Assembly (NCBI GenBank): GCA_948934525.1
Contig: CAQZSK010000006.1
Location: forward strand, 24,033-88,032
Direction of reading: 5' to 3'
DNA: 64,000 nucleotides
From: an uncultured Clostridia bacterium
Lineage (GTDB): Bacteria; Bacillota; Clostridia; TANB77; CAG-508
The notes below the pieces were generated by a model. That model saw nothing but the letters and a program-made list of their open reading frames with translations. It had not been told where the DNA came from and searched no databases. This document shows positions 1 through 7,753 of this stretch, in pieces (position 1 is the stretch's first letter; each line of letters starts with the position of its first letter). Both the position numbers and the translations under genes were made by a program.

Positions 1-39
1 CCAATAACTGAAGTCAAGAAACCAAAGAAAATTTTATAG
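1..39 (+). CDS. possible 3' end of an upstream gene (partial)
   Basis: Frame 1 is open from the window edge to TAG at 37-39 and would give PITEVKKPKKIL. The other two forward frames stop within the first few codons. Twelve residues are too few to identify a product. The intrinsic terminator at 174-212 suggests that a transcription unit does end here. The stretch 40-173 is A-rich and holds nothing else I can name. Confidence 0.25.
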   Translation, partial: PITEVKKPKKIL

Positions 40-173
40 ATGCAAAAGAAATCTTAAGTAACTAATGACAAACGTTACAAAAGAAAAAAGATATACAAAA
101 CAACAAAAGCAGGTTTTACAAAAGAAAGTTAAAGTAAGAAACAGAAGAAAATAGTTTTATAGTATATAAGATG

Positions 174-212
174 AGAACTAACAAATTTTTAAAGTTTGTT
201 AGTTCTTTTTTT
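174..212 (+). terminator. intrinsic terminator upstream of sipL
   Basis: A perfect 12-bp stem (AGAACTAACAAA at 174-185 with TTTGTTAGTTCT at 195-206) is followed by a run of T. It lies 55 bases before the sipL start. It may end the upstream unit or attenuate sipL. Confidence 0.7.
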
Positions 213-266
213 GATATCTTGTCAATATATATAAGTAAAACACTATCCAAAGGAGGGAAAGAAAAG

Positions 267-1805
267 ATGGCAATAGAAACTGCAAAAGACAGCTTAGTAT
301 TAAATCAAATTATTGACCAGAAAACAGATACTATTTTAATAGAGGAGGATTGTATTGTTCCAGATATAAAACCAGATATTTTAAATGTAATAAGTACAAG
401 TGGAATCATTTGTATTTATAAAAAAGAGATATTAGATGGAAAGATTCGATTAGATGGCTGTATTAATACTTATATTATGTACTTAGCTGATACACAAGAC
501 GAAAATGCAGTAAGAGGTCTAAACACTAATTTAGATTTTACACAAATGATAGATATAGAAAAGGCAACTAGTAGTATGTCTTTAGATACAAATTTAGTAT
601 TAAAGAGTTTAGATTGCAAAGTATTAAATGGCAGAAAAATTCATATGAAAGCAATAATCGAAGTAGAGGCAAAGGTTTCTTCTAATGAAACTATAGAATA
701 TGTAAAGGAAGTACAAAACTTAAAAGATATACAACTATTAAATCAAGATTTTCAAATTAATTCATTAATAGGGACAGGAACTACTAAAGTCTATGCCAAA
801 GATACTTTTACGATTGACCAAATTGATAATTTAGTAGAAGTTATGAAAACAGATTTAAAAATTGTTAACAAAGATACTAAAATTAGTTATAACAAGGTGT
901 TAATTAAAGCTGATTTAGAAACGAAAATTTTATATTTAACAGAAGATAATAGAATTAATGTAGTAGAAGGCAAAGTTCCAATTATGGGATTTATCGATTT
1001 ACCCAATATTAGTGAAGAACATACATGTGATGTAAAATATGAGATTAAAAATTTAATTATTAAACCCAATAATGTAGAAGAGCATTCTGTTTATATTGAG
1101 GTAGAAATCGAAGTATATTGTGAAGCGTATGAAAATAAAGAACTTAAAATTATACAAGATTTATATAGCCCAACGACATCTTTGAATTTTTCACAAAAGA
1201 GAATTAGAGTAATAGGGCAAAAAGAAAGTAAACAACAAGTATGTAGTATACGTGAAAAAGAGATGCTTCCTGAGATAGGACCACGCAAAATTTATGATGT
1301 AGAAGTGTATCCAATTATTAATAAGCAAAATACATTAAATGGACGTATTTTGTATGAAGGAGAAGTAGAACTAAACTTTATTTATAGTGCAGCTCAAAGC
1401 AATGGTATAGAAACAAAGCAAATGAGTATTCCATTTAATTTTTCAATGGATTTTGATGGAATGAAACCAGAGATGAGTGTAGACACCATTGTAGAAATTA
1501 GCTTACAAGACTTTGTAGTAATGCCAGATGAAAGTATTGATATTAAAGTTGACTTAACTTTTACAGCAATTAGTAGTAGAAATAGTAGTATTTCTATTAT
1601 TGAGGAAATACAAGATGCTGAAGAAAGTAGAAATAAATGTCAATATAGTATGGTAATTTATTTTACAAAGCCAGGAGATAGTTTATGGAAAATTGCTAAA
1701 AGATTTGGCAGTACAGTAGAGGACATTGCGAGAGTAAATGGAATAGAAGATGTGAATAGCATCCCAATAGGAAAACAATTATTTATTCCTAGATATCATG
1801 GATGA
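267..1805 (+). CDS. sipL: SipL-like spore coat morphogenesis protein (SPOCS/DUF3794 domains plus LysM)
   Basis: In Clostridioides difficile, SipL binds SpoIVA and helps localise the coat around the forespore. This 512-residue protein has the same layout: repeated DUF3794/SPOCS-type beta-rich segments over about residues 20-450, then a C-terminal LysM module (GDSLWKIAKRFGSTVEDIAR, then a PIGKQLFIP ending). I chose ATG 267 because AAAGGAGGG lies just before it. The 32 in-frame codons upstream run through the terminator hairpin at 174-212 and are not likely coding. The 3' end overlaps yunB by 8 bases, so the two are probably cotranscribed. The family call is firm; a role identical to C. difficile SipL is inferred from architecture. 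Confidence 0.85.
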   Translation: MAIETAKDSLVLNQIIDQKTDTILIEEDCIVPDIKPDILNVISTSGIICIYKKEILDGKIRLDGCINTYIMYLADTQDENAVRGLNTNLDFTQMIDIEKATSSMSLDTNLVLKSLDCKVLNGRKIHMKAIIEVEAKVSSNETIEYVKEVQNLKDIQLLNQDFQINSLIGTGTTKVYAKDTFTIDQIDNLVEVMKTDLKIVNKDTKISYNKVLIKADLETKILYLTEDNRINVVEGKVPIMGFIDLPNISEEHTCDVKYEIKNLIIKPNNVEEHSVYIEVEIEVYCEAYENKELKIIQDLYSPTTSLNFSQKRIRVIGQKESKQQVCSIREKEMLPEIGPRKIYDVEVYPIINKQNTLNGRILYEGEVELNFIYSAAQSNGIETKQMSIPFNFSMDFDGMKPEMSVDTIVEISLQDFVVMPDESIDIKVDLTFTAISSRNSSISIIEEIQDAEESRNKCQYSMVIYFTKPGDSLWKIAKRFGSTVEDIARVNGIEDVNSIPIGKQLFIPRYHG

Positions 1806-2514
1806 AAAAATTTTTAGTAGAAATAAGGTAAGAATACCTCAGTTTTTTCCAAAGCAAAATTCTCCAAAAGGGAAAGCAAAAAGAAGATTTGCACAAATTG
1901 TATGTATCATTTTAATAGGTTTCACTTTTGCCTATTTTATATTGCAATCTATTAAGCCAATTATGGAACAACAATGCAAGAATATGGCGAAATCTATTGC
2001 TACCAAGATATCAAATAATGAAGCAACAGAAGTGATGAAAAAATATAAATATGAGGATTTGCTAATTATTACAAAAGATGAAAAAGGTAATATTAAAATG
2101 GTAGGAACCAATGTGATTACAGTTAATGAAATTATTTCTGATATTCCTGTTCATATGCAAGAGGCTTTAGAGAAAAGTGAGAATAACAATTTTAGTATTC
2201 GATTAGGTAGTTTTTTAGGAAGTGACTTATTTGCAGGAAGAGGGCCAAACGTTAATATAAAAATGGAGATTGCAGGTAGTTTAGATACAGAATTAAAATC
2301 AGAATTTGTGGCAGCAGGAATTAATCAAACATTGCATAAAATCTATTTAGAAATTAAATGTAATGTAGTTATTTTGACTCCTTTTGAAACAATGGAAGAA
2401 CAAATAGTTAATCAAGTATTGTTGGCAGAAGGATTAATTGTAGGAGAGGTACCAAATAGCTATTATAATTTAGAAGGATTATCTACTAATAATGCAATTG
2501 ATATTATAGAATAG
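1798..2514 (+). CDS. yunB: sporulation protein YunB
   Basis: YunB is a membrane-anchored protein made under mother-cell control in Bacillus; its molecular function is unclear. Here there are 238 residues: a basic cytoplasmic N-terminus, one membrane segment at about 36-52 (IVCIILIGFTFAYFILQ), then an external domain with the family's typical IRLGSFLGSDLFAGRGP stretch around residues 135-152 and a VILTPFETMEEQIVNQVLLAE stretch near the end. Its ATG lies inside the sipL stop region (8-base overlap), implying translational coupling. Pairing with sipL supports a spore-envelope role. Confidence 0.9.
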   Translation: MDEKIFSRNKVRIPQFFPKQNSPKGKAKRRFAQIVCIILIGFTFAYFILQSIKPIMEQQCKNMAKSIATKISNNEATEVMKKYKYEDLLIITKDEKGNIKMVGTNVITVNEIISDIPVHMQEALEKSENNNFSIRLGSFLGSDLFAGRGPNVNIKMEIAGSLDTELKSEFVAAGINQTLHKIYLEIKCNVVILTPFETMEEQIVNQVLLAEGLIVGEVPNSYYNLEGLSTNNAIDIIE

Positions 2515-2526
2515 ATGTGATATAAT
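2498..2526 (+). promoter_or_regulatory. sigma-A type promoter with extended -10
   Basis: TTGATA at 2498-2503, a 17-base spacer and TATAAT at 2521-2526 with an upstream TG. It lies across the yunB 3' end and would drive the 2560 ORF. Confidence 0.55.
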
Positions 2527-2559
2527 ATAAGAGTTATAAAACTTCAGGAGGTTTTAGTA

Positions 2560-2799
2560 ATGTTTGATAAAATAGGTTCATTAGAGCTTGAGGCAATGGC
2601 TGCTGAAGAGGCGCGGAGACTGTATGAGACGGAATTTTCATTCAATAATCCCTATACAAGGACTATTGAAACAGCAGGAGTTCCAGAAGATCAGAAGGAA
2701 GCGTTTTGCAAGTTTGTTGAAGAAGAACTCGCATGGCGGGGAGAGAAAATTAATCGAAAGGGTGAGTACTTCAAGATTGAACGTTACCAGAGAAGATGA
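2560..2799 (+). CDS. small hypothetical protein, foreign composition
   Basis: 79 residues, charged, predicted mostly helical (for example EAMAAEEARRLYETEF and EAFCKFVEEELAWRGEKI), with no membrane segment. AGGAGG at 2546-2551 fixes the ATG, a consensus-like promoter lies just upstream and a terminator just downstream, so it is a monocistronic gene. I do not recognise the family. Its composition differs from all neighbours: it is clearly GC-richer and uses CTG, GCG and two CGG codons, while no other intact gene here uses CGG. That points to recent acquisition. If CGG is not decoded normally in this cell, this ORF would be mistranslated or silent. Confidence 0.6.
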   Translation: MFDKIGSLELEAMAAEEARRLYETEFSFNNPYTRTIETAGVPEDQKEAFCKFVEEELAWRGEKINRKGEYFKIERYQRR

Positions 2800-2828
2800 C
2801 CAACGGAATCTCCTAAAATAGGAGACCA

Positions 2829-2860
2829 AAAAGCCTAGTGAGAAATCACTAGGCTTTTTA
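2829..2860 (+). terminator. intrinsic terminator
   Basis: AAAGCCTAGTG, a short loop, then CACTAGGCTTTTTA: a strong stem followed by T residues, just after the 79-aa gene. Confidence 0.85.
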
Positions 2861-3156
2861 TAAAGTTATCCACAAGCAGTAGAACAAAAACTAGTGGTTC
2901 AACTTCTACTTATACTTATACACCGCCATCTAAAGCAACTTGCAGTGATGGGTGGACTCAAGAATGTTCGGGTTCAGCACAAGTAATTTACTTAAATGGA
3001 AGTGCTGGAAATCCATGTCAGCATGGATATACCTCTACACACATATATAATGGACCCTGTACATATGGTCATACAAGTTCACATACAATAAAAAGTTATT
3101 GCAGTCATGGGTATGCATATAGTTATGAAGTCAACATGATAACTAGAAAGAACTAA
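2842..3156 (+). pseudogene. 3' remnant of a Cys/His/Tyr-rich repeat protein
   Basis: The frame from 2842 to TAA 3154-3156 is open for 104 codons but has no start codon or ribosome-binding site; it opens inside the terminator of the previous gene. The translation is strongly protein-like and repetitive: ATCSDGWTQECSG, NPCQHGYTSTH, GPCTYGHTSSH, SYCSHGYAYSY, that is Cys-x-x-Gly-aromatic/His units about every 20 residues, after a Ser/Thr-rich linker. Such repeats suggest a secreted or surface protein. I read it as the tail of a gene whose front half has been deleted. The original function is unknown. Confidence 0.6.
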
Positions 3157-3236
3157 AATTAGAAAGAGATGAGTTTTTGTAAATAATACAACCCATTTCT
3201 TTTTTTCTTAAAATTTTATAAATAATATAAAATTGC

Positions 3237-3265
3237 TTGACACAGGAAGTAGAACCTTTTAAACT
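3237..3265 (+). promoter_or_regulatory. sigma-A type promoter
   Basis: TTGACA at 3237-3242, 17-base spacer, TAAACT at 3260-3265, followed by AGGGGGA before the ATG at 3288. Confidence 0.65.
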
Positions 3266-3287
3266 ATAGAAAGAGCTAGGGGGATAT

Positions 3288-4694
3288 ATGAAAAGACAAG
3301 AAAAAGCGAAATGGAGAAGATTGGATAATTCTGCTAAATTATTTCCTATTGTTGGAAACAAAAAATTTAGTAGTATTTATCGTATGTCAGTTGTATTAAC
3401 ACAAGATATTAATCCAGAAATATTAAAACAAGCTGTAGAAAATACCCTACAAATTTTTACAACATTTAAAGTTTGTTTAAAAAGAGGTTTTTTCTGGTAT
3501 TATTTAGAGCAAAATGAAAAAGAAATTGTTATTTTTAGAGAAGATACTTATCCATGTCGTTATATGGATAAAAGATTGAATAATGGATATTTATTTAAAA
3601 TAAGCTATTTTAAGAATAAAATTAACGTAGAGATTTTTCATGCGCTGACTGATGGTAGTTCAGCAATAGAATTTGTAAAAGCAATTGTGTACAATTATTT
3701 GAATTTACAATATCCAAATAACTTTAAAGAGCCGTTTTCTGTTAAAAATATAGAGGCAGATACAAAAAATAGTGAAGACAGTTACCTAAAAAATTATGAA
3801 AAGCATTTACCTGCAACTGAGAGTTCAGGAAAGGCATATATTTTGAAAGGGTCAAGGTTATTGCCCTATCAAATGGGGATATCACATGGTTTTATTAGCT
3901 TAAAGCCAGTCATTAAAATTTGTAGAAAACTAAAAGTAACAGTGACAGAATATTTTACAGCAGTACTTATTTATGCAATTTATCAAGAACAGAAAAACAG
4001 TAAGAGTAAAAAGCCAATTAAAGTATGTATTCCCGTTAATTTGAAAAAATACTTTGAATCTACTACCATGAGTAATTTCTTTTCTTATATGACGATAGTA
4101 GCTGATAGAAAACAAATGGATTTAACAGATTTTGATTTAATTTTGGCATTTGTTAGAAATAATTTTAAAAATAAATTACAAAAGGAAGAAATGGCAAAAA
4201 CCATGGCGCACACAGTGAGATTAGGAAATAGTATTTATGTACGTATGATACCATTAACCATGAAAAAGATGATTTTGAAGATGATTTATAAAGAAATACA
4301 AAAATATACTACTACTACTTTTTCCAATCTTGGAAAAATTAACTTTTTATCAGAATACGAACCATACATAGATCAATTTTTCTTTATTATAGCACCAGAA
4401 AGTGCAGAGAAAATTAAATGTACAACCTGTTCTTATGGAAATAATATTGTATTTTCTATTAGTTCTATATTACAAAATAATAATGTAGAAAAGAATTTTT
4501 TTGAATTTTTAACAAAGCAAGGAATACCAAATACAATTGTTACAAATGGAATTTATCAAAAAGAGGAAAATGCTCTTTATCCTAAAATTAATAGCTTATT
4601 AATAGAAGAAGTAATAGATAAAATAAAAGAGAAGAAGAAAACAAGAGAAAAAATTAGTATAAGAGAAAGGCTGAAAAAGAAATTTCATTTTTAA
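3288..4694 (+). CDS. HXXXD-type acyltransferase (condensation / alcohol acetyltransferase-like)
   Basis: 468 residues with the active-site motif HALTDGSS (about residue 118), the HxxxDG signature of the chloramphenicol acetyltransferase, condensation-domain and alcohol acetyltransferase fold. In this superfamily the histidine acts as general base for transfer of an acyl group from CoA or a carrier protein. There is no signal peptide and the C-terminus is lysine-rich, so it is probably cytosolic. It lies 19 bases upstream of an alpha/beta hydrolase gene, so acyl transfer and ester hydrolysis may belong to one pathway. The substrate cannot be told from sequence. No NRPS modules are present nearby. 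Confidence 0.65.
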   Translation: MKRQEKAKWRRLDNSAKLFPIVGNKKFSSIYRMSVVLTQDINPEILKQAVENTLQIFTTFKVCLKRGFFWYYLEQNEKEIVIFREDTYPCRYMDKRLNNGYLFKISYFKNKINVEIFHALTDGSSAIEFVKAIVYNYLNLQYPNNFKEPFSVKNIEADTKNSEDSYLKNYEKHLPATESSGKAYILKGSRLLPYQMGISHGFISLKPVIKICRKLKVTVTEYFTAVLIYAIYQEQKNSKSKKPIKVCIPVNLKKYFESTTMSNFFSYMTIVADRKQMDLTDFDLILAFVRNNFKNKLQKEEMAKTMAHTVRLGNSIYVRMIPLTMKKMILKMIYKEIQKYTTTTFSNLGKINFLSEYEPYIDQFFFIIAPESAEKIKCTTCSYGNNIVFSISSILQNNNVEKNFFEFLTKQGIPNTIVTNGIYQKEENALYPKINSLLIEEVIDKIKEKKKTREKISIRERLKKKFHF

Positions 4695-4713
4695 AGGTAA
4701 AGGATGAGAAGAA

Positions 4714-5608
4714 ATGAATAAGAAAAGAAAGATAGTAGCAATTATAGCAACCATTTTGTTTATCATTGCAATAGGAGATATTCTAATATATGTATATTTC
4801 TTTCGAGGTAATATTACTTCAAAGGTACCAGAAGGAGTAAGGGAGAAATGTAATGTAAAAGAAGAAGTATTTCAAGAAAGAAATGTGTTTGTGTTAACTC
4901 CAAAAGGAAAGAAGAAAACAGAAAAGGTAATCTTTTATCTTCATGGAGGTTCTTATGTGTCAGAATTAACACCAACTTATTGGAATTTTTTAAGTGATTA
5001 TACACAAGACACTAGAACAACAATTATTGTGCCAGATTATCCATTAACTCCACAGTATCACTATAAAGAAGTATTTGAAATGATAACACCATTATACAAA
5101 GAAATTGTAAAAAAAGTAAAATCAGAAAACTTAATTATTATGGGAGATTCAGCAGGTGGGGGAATGGCATTAGCATTAACACAGAAAATAGGACAAGAAG
5201 AATTAACAAAGCCAAGTAAGACAATACTCATTTCTCCCTGGTTAGATGTTACAATGGAAAATTCAGAAATTAAAAAAGTACAGGAAAAAGATAAGATGCT
5301 AAATGCAGAAATATTAAAGTTAGCTGGAATTTCTTATGCAAGAGAAGAGGAAGATACCAGAAATTATTTAGTTAGTCCAATTTATGGGCCAATAGAAAGT
5401 TTAGAAAATATAGTAATTTATACAGGGACACATGACATTTTAAATCCAGATGTTCATAGGTTTCAAGATATGGCCAAGCAGAAACGGAGTAGAAATAACG
5501 ATTAAAGAAACACAAGGTGCAGTACATGATTGGGTGATTAATAAGAAGCAAAGTGAGGGTGAGAAACTTGTAGAGAAAGATTATCAGAAATTAATTGAGG
5601 AAATATAA
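4714..5608 (+). CDS. membrane-anchored alpha/beta hydrolase (HSL-type esterase), +1 frame break at CGG
   Basis: An N-terminal membrane segment (residues 7-29) is followed by an esterase domain with the oxyanion motif HGGSY, nucleophile elbow GDSAGG, and a C-terminal acid (GTHDIL). In the initial frame the ORF ends at 5505, shortly after CGG at 5485-5487, and lacks the catalytic histidine. Skipping the C of CGG restores 41 codons (GVEITIKETQGAVHDWVINK and on to TAA 5606-5608), including the expected His in VHDW. The total span is 3n+1. The break therefore decides whether the enzyme has a complete triad. See the CGG finding. The hydrolase family is clear; the substrate is unknown. Confidence 0.8.
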
Positions 5609-5610
5609 AA

Positions 5611-5640
5611 ATTCCTTGGCATAAAGCCAAGGAATTTTTT
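5611..5640. terminator. bidirectional terminator between esterase and rpsI
   Basis: ATTCCTTGGC-ATAAA-GCCAAGGAAT followed by six T on the plus strand, and preceded by A residues that serve the minus-strand rpsI unit. Confidence 0.85.
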
Positions 5641-5647
5641 GATAATC

Positions 5648-6052
5648 TTATCTCTTAGAGAATTGTGGAGCTTTTCTAGCTTTCTTAAGACCATATTTCT
5701 TTCTTTCTTTCATACGAGGATCTCTTGTTAAGAATCCTGCTGATTTTAAAGCTGGTCTATATTCACTATTAGCTTCATTTAATGCTCTTGCAATACCATG
5801 ACGAACTGCTCCAGCTTGACCAGAAAGTCCACCACCATTTACTGTACAAATAACATCATATTTATCTAAAGTATTAGTAGCAACTAATGGTTGTTTTACA
5901 ATAACTTTTAATACATCAGTACCAAAATATTCTTCTAATGCTTTACCATTAATTTTAATAGCTCCGTTACCATCTACTAATCTAACTCTAGCAATTGATT
6001 TTTTTCTTCTTCCAGTTCCTAAAAATACGATTTTATCAAATTTTTTTGCCAT
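5648..6052 (-). CDS. rpsI: 30S ribosomal protein S9
   Basis: 134 residues with GTGRRKKSIARVRL at the N-terminus, the GGGLSGQAGAVRHGIARAL core and the invariant C-terminal SKR that reaches toward the P-site tRNA. Full length. It starts one base after the rplM stop on the minus strand, the usual rplM-rpsI operon of bacteria, and ends at the shared terminator 5611-5640. Confidence 0.98.
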   Translation of the reverse strand: MAKKFDKIVFLGTGRRKKSIARVRLVDGNGAIKINGKALEEYFGTDVLKVIVKQPLVATNTLDKYDVICTVNGGGLSGQAGAVRHGIARALNEANSEYRPALKSAGFLTRDPRMKERKKYGLKKARKAPQFSKR

Positions 6053-6053
6053 C

Positions 6054-6491
6054 TTATTTTACCTCCCATACTTCAGGTTTTTGAGCGATGTTTTCATGTT
6101 CTGCTCCAGCATATACTCTTAATTTTTTAGCCATTTGTCTTCCAAGTCTTGTATGAGGAAGCATTCCTTCTACTGCATGAGTCATCATTTTTTCTGGACT
6201 TTTTGCTAGTAATTCTCTAGCAGTAGTTTCTTTCATTCCACCAATATATCCTGAATGACTTCTATAAACTTTTTGATCTAATTTTTTACCTGTTAAAACT
6301 ATGTTTGCGCAATTAATAATAATTACATGATCACCAACATCCATATGTGTTGTATAAGTTGGTTTATGTTTTCCTCTTAATAATTTTGCAGCTTCAGTAG
6401 CAACTCTACCTAATGGCTTATTAGCTGCATCGATTATATACCATTTACTTTCAATTTCACTTTTTTTCACACTATAAGTTGTATTATTCAT
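6054..6491 (-). CDS. rplM: 50S ribosomal protein L13
   Basis: 145 residues including the LGRVATEAAKLLRGKHKPTY region, GDHVIIINC and GMLPHTRLGRQM, all typical of bacterial L13, an early 23S-binding assembly protein. First gene of the rplM-rpsI operon. GGAGGATATG precedes the ATG. A consensus promoter and a leader of about 110 nt precede it. Confidence 0.98.
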   Translation of the reverse strand: MNNTTYSVKKSEIESKWYIIDAANKPLGRVATEAAKLLRGKHKPTYTTHMDVGDHVIIINCANIVLTGKKLDQKVYRSHSGYIGGMKETTARELLAKSPEKMMTHAVEGMLPHTRLGRQMAKKLRVYAGAEHENIAQKPEVWEVK

Positions 6492-6602
6492 GGTAAATCA
6501 TATCCTCCATTTCATTTTTTAAAATATAATTTATATGAAACTTGTTTTAAAAGTGCTACCGGGGAGAAGCCAATTAAAATAAGCTATCATCATACTATAT
6601 GC
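6492..6602 (-). promoter_or_regulatory. rplM 5' leader, candidate L13 autoregulatory RNA
   Basis: The minus-strand transcript from the promoter at 6609-6637 would carry about 110 untranslated bases. In an otherwise AT-rich leader there is a conserved-looking GC-rich patch, GGCTTCTCCCCGGTAGCAC (complement of about 6554-6573). Many Firmicutes carry an L13 leader RNA at this place. The position fits, but I cannot confirm the covariance model match by eye. Confidence 0.4.
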
Positions 6603-6608
6603 TTTGCT

Positions 6609-6637
6609 ATTATAATATAAAAACATTGAAAAGTCAA
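6609..6637 (-). promoter_or_regulatory. sigma-A promoter of rplM-rpsI
   Basis: Minus strand TTGACT (6637-6632), 17-base spacer and TATAAT (6614-6609). Confidence 0.75.
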
Positions 6638-6664
6638 CTATTAAGCGAAAAATTCCCAAAACTG

Positions 6665-6693
6665 TTGACATTTATTCAAAAATAGAGTATACT
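6665..6693 (+). promoter_or_regulatory. sigma-A promoter of infC-rpmI-rplT
   Basis: TTGACA at 6665-6670, 17-base spacer, TATACT at 6688-6693. Nearly consensus; transcription should start around 6700. Confidence 0.85.
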
Positions 6694-6699
6694 AATTAA

Positions 6700-6872
6700 C
6701 GTAAATAAAAAAGTAGCAATTCATGCTCGCCTTCACCAAAGGGAAAAGGCTTATAGTTTACTCTATTTTTATGCTATATAAAAATAGGTAAGTTTGAGTA
6801 ATGAATTGATTTGAATAAAATCAATTTTTTTATTGTATAGAAAACTTACTTTTTATTTACTTTAGAAAATAA
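6700..6872 (+). promoter_or_regulatory. infC leader with attenuator (L20-leader type candidate)
   Basis: The leader holds a perfect 10-bp hairpin (CTATTTTTAT at 6763-6772 with ATAAAAATAG at 6778-6787) and then a terminator hairpin (stem 6804-6812 with 6818-6826, then seven T). GTAAGTTT (6788-6795) can also pair with AAACTTAC (6842-6849) around the terminator. In Bacillus the infC operon is controlled by L20 binding to a leader that mimics 23S rRNA and favours termination; this layout matches that strategy. The exact L20 fold was not verified. Confidence 0.6.
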
Positions 6873-6887
6873 ATGGAGGTGTTTGAT

Positions 6888-7400
6888 ATCAAACAAGAAT
6901 TGCCAATTAATGAGCAAATTAGAGCGAACAAAGTTCAAGTGATTGATGACAATGGAGAGAAAAAAGGAGCTATGAGTTTACAAGATGCATTAGACTTAGC
7001 TTATGAAAAAAAGTTAGATTTAGTTATGGTAGCTCCAAACCCTGAAATGCCAGTATGTAAAATTATGAACTATGGTAAGTACAAATTTGAACAATCTAAA
7101 AGGGAAAAAGAAGCTAGAAAGAAACAAAAAACTTTTGAACTAAAAGAAATTAGAATTACTCCAAATATTGAGCAACATGATTTTGAATTCAAAAGTAAAA
7201 ATGCTAGAAAATTTTTAGAAGATGGAAATAAAGTAAGAATTACTTTGAAATTCAGAGGAAGAGAAATGAACTATATTAAACTTGGAGAACAAGTTTTAAA
7301 CAAATTTATTGAAGAGTTATCTGATATTTCTGTTCCAGAGAAAAAGCCACTTTTAGAGGGAAAGAATATGTTTATTATATTAGCGAAAAAAGCAAACTAA
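6888..7400 (+). CDS. infC: translation initiation factor IF-3, likely AUC start
   Basis: IF-3 binds the 30S subunit and checks start-codon/tRNA pairing. The sequence covers the N-domain (INEQIRANKVQVIDDNGEKKG), the lysine-rich linker and the C-domain (IRITPNIEQHDFEFKSKNARKFLEDGNKVRITLKFRGREM). An in-frame ATG at 6873 exists, but GGAGGT at 6875-6880 overlaps it. The codon 7 bases after that site is ATC (6888), giving IKQELPINEQIRA, the usual IF-3 N-terminus. Rare AUU/AUC starts on infC are the known basis of IF-3 self-regulation. First gene of infC-rpmI-rplT. Confidence 0.92.
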   Translation: MKQELPINEQIRANKVQVIDDNGEKKGAMSLQDALDLAYEKKLDLVMVAPNPEMPVCKIMNYGKYKFEQSKREKEARKKQKTFELKEIRITPNIEQHDFEFKSKNARKFLEDGNKVRITLKFRGREMNYIKLGEQVLNKFIEELSDISVPEKKPLLEGKNMFIILAKKAN

Positions 7401-7448
7401 GGTAGCTAATAGGTAATAGATTACAAAATTAAAGGAGGAATTAAGATT

Positions 7449-7652
7449 ATGCCAAAGTTAAAAACAAATAAAGCTGCTAAAAAGAGATATTCATATACAG
7501 CAACAGGAAAAGTAAAAAGAACAAAATCAAATAGAAGACATCTTTTAGCAAATAAAACAAGTAGAGCAAAATCAAGAGGAAAAGTACAAGATGCTTATGC
7601 AGATAAAACATGTGAAGCAGGAATTAAAAAAATGTTACCATATGGTAATTAA
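7449..7652 (+). CDS. rpmI: 50S ribosomal protein L35
   Basis: 67 residues, MPKLKTNKAAKKRYSYTATGKVKR then NRRHLLANKTSRAKSRGK, a full-length and typical L35. AAAGGAGGAAT precedes the ATG. Second gene of the infC operon. Confidence 0.97.
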   Translation: MPKLKTNKAAKKRYSYTATGKVKRTKSNRRHLLANKTSRAKSRGKVQDAYADKTCEAGIKKMLPYGN

Positions 7653-7671
7653 AATGAATAAACCCGGCGGT

Positions 7672-7718
7672 GGACAGAACTTATCCCCAGTGGATAGACT
7701 AAGGGGAAAATTCTGTCC
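7672..7718 (+). repeat. GC-rich intergenic hairpin between rpmI and rplT
   Basis: GGACAGAAC-TTATCCCC (7672-7688) pairs with GGGGAAAATTCTGTCC (7703-7718) with one or two bulges. It is much richer in GC than its flanks and has no T tract, so it is not a terminator. It could be an RNA processing or stability element, or a decayed mobile repeat; its GGGGAAA and TCTGTCCCC motifs only loosely resemble the window's repeat family. Confidence 0.5.
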
Positions 7719-7753
7719 CCGTCAGTGAATAAATTTAGTGAGGGGGAATAAAA

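Noticed and set aside
171..266. 32 extra codons at the sipL start
   Set aside because: They are the terminator hairpin read as codons; AAAGGAGGG marks ATG 267.
2588..2821. Alternative 77-aa ORF overlapping the 79-aa gene
   Set aside because: It lacks a ribosome site, is rich in Arg/Lys without pattern and reaches into the terminator. The 2560 frame is better placed.
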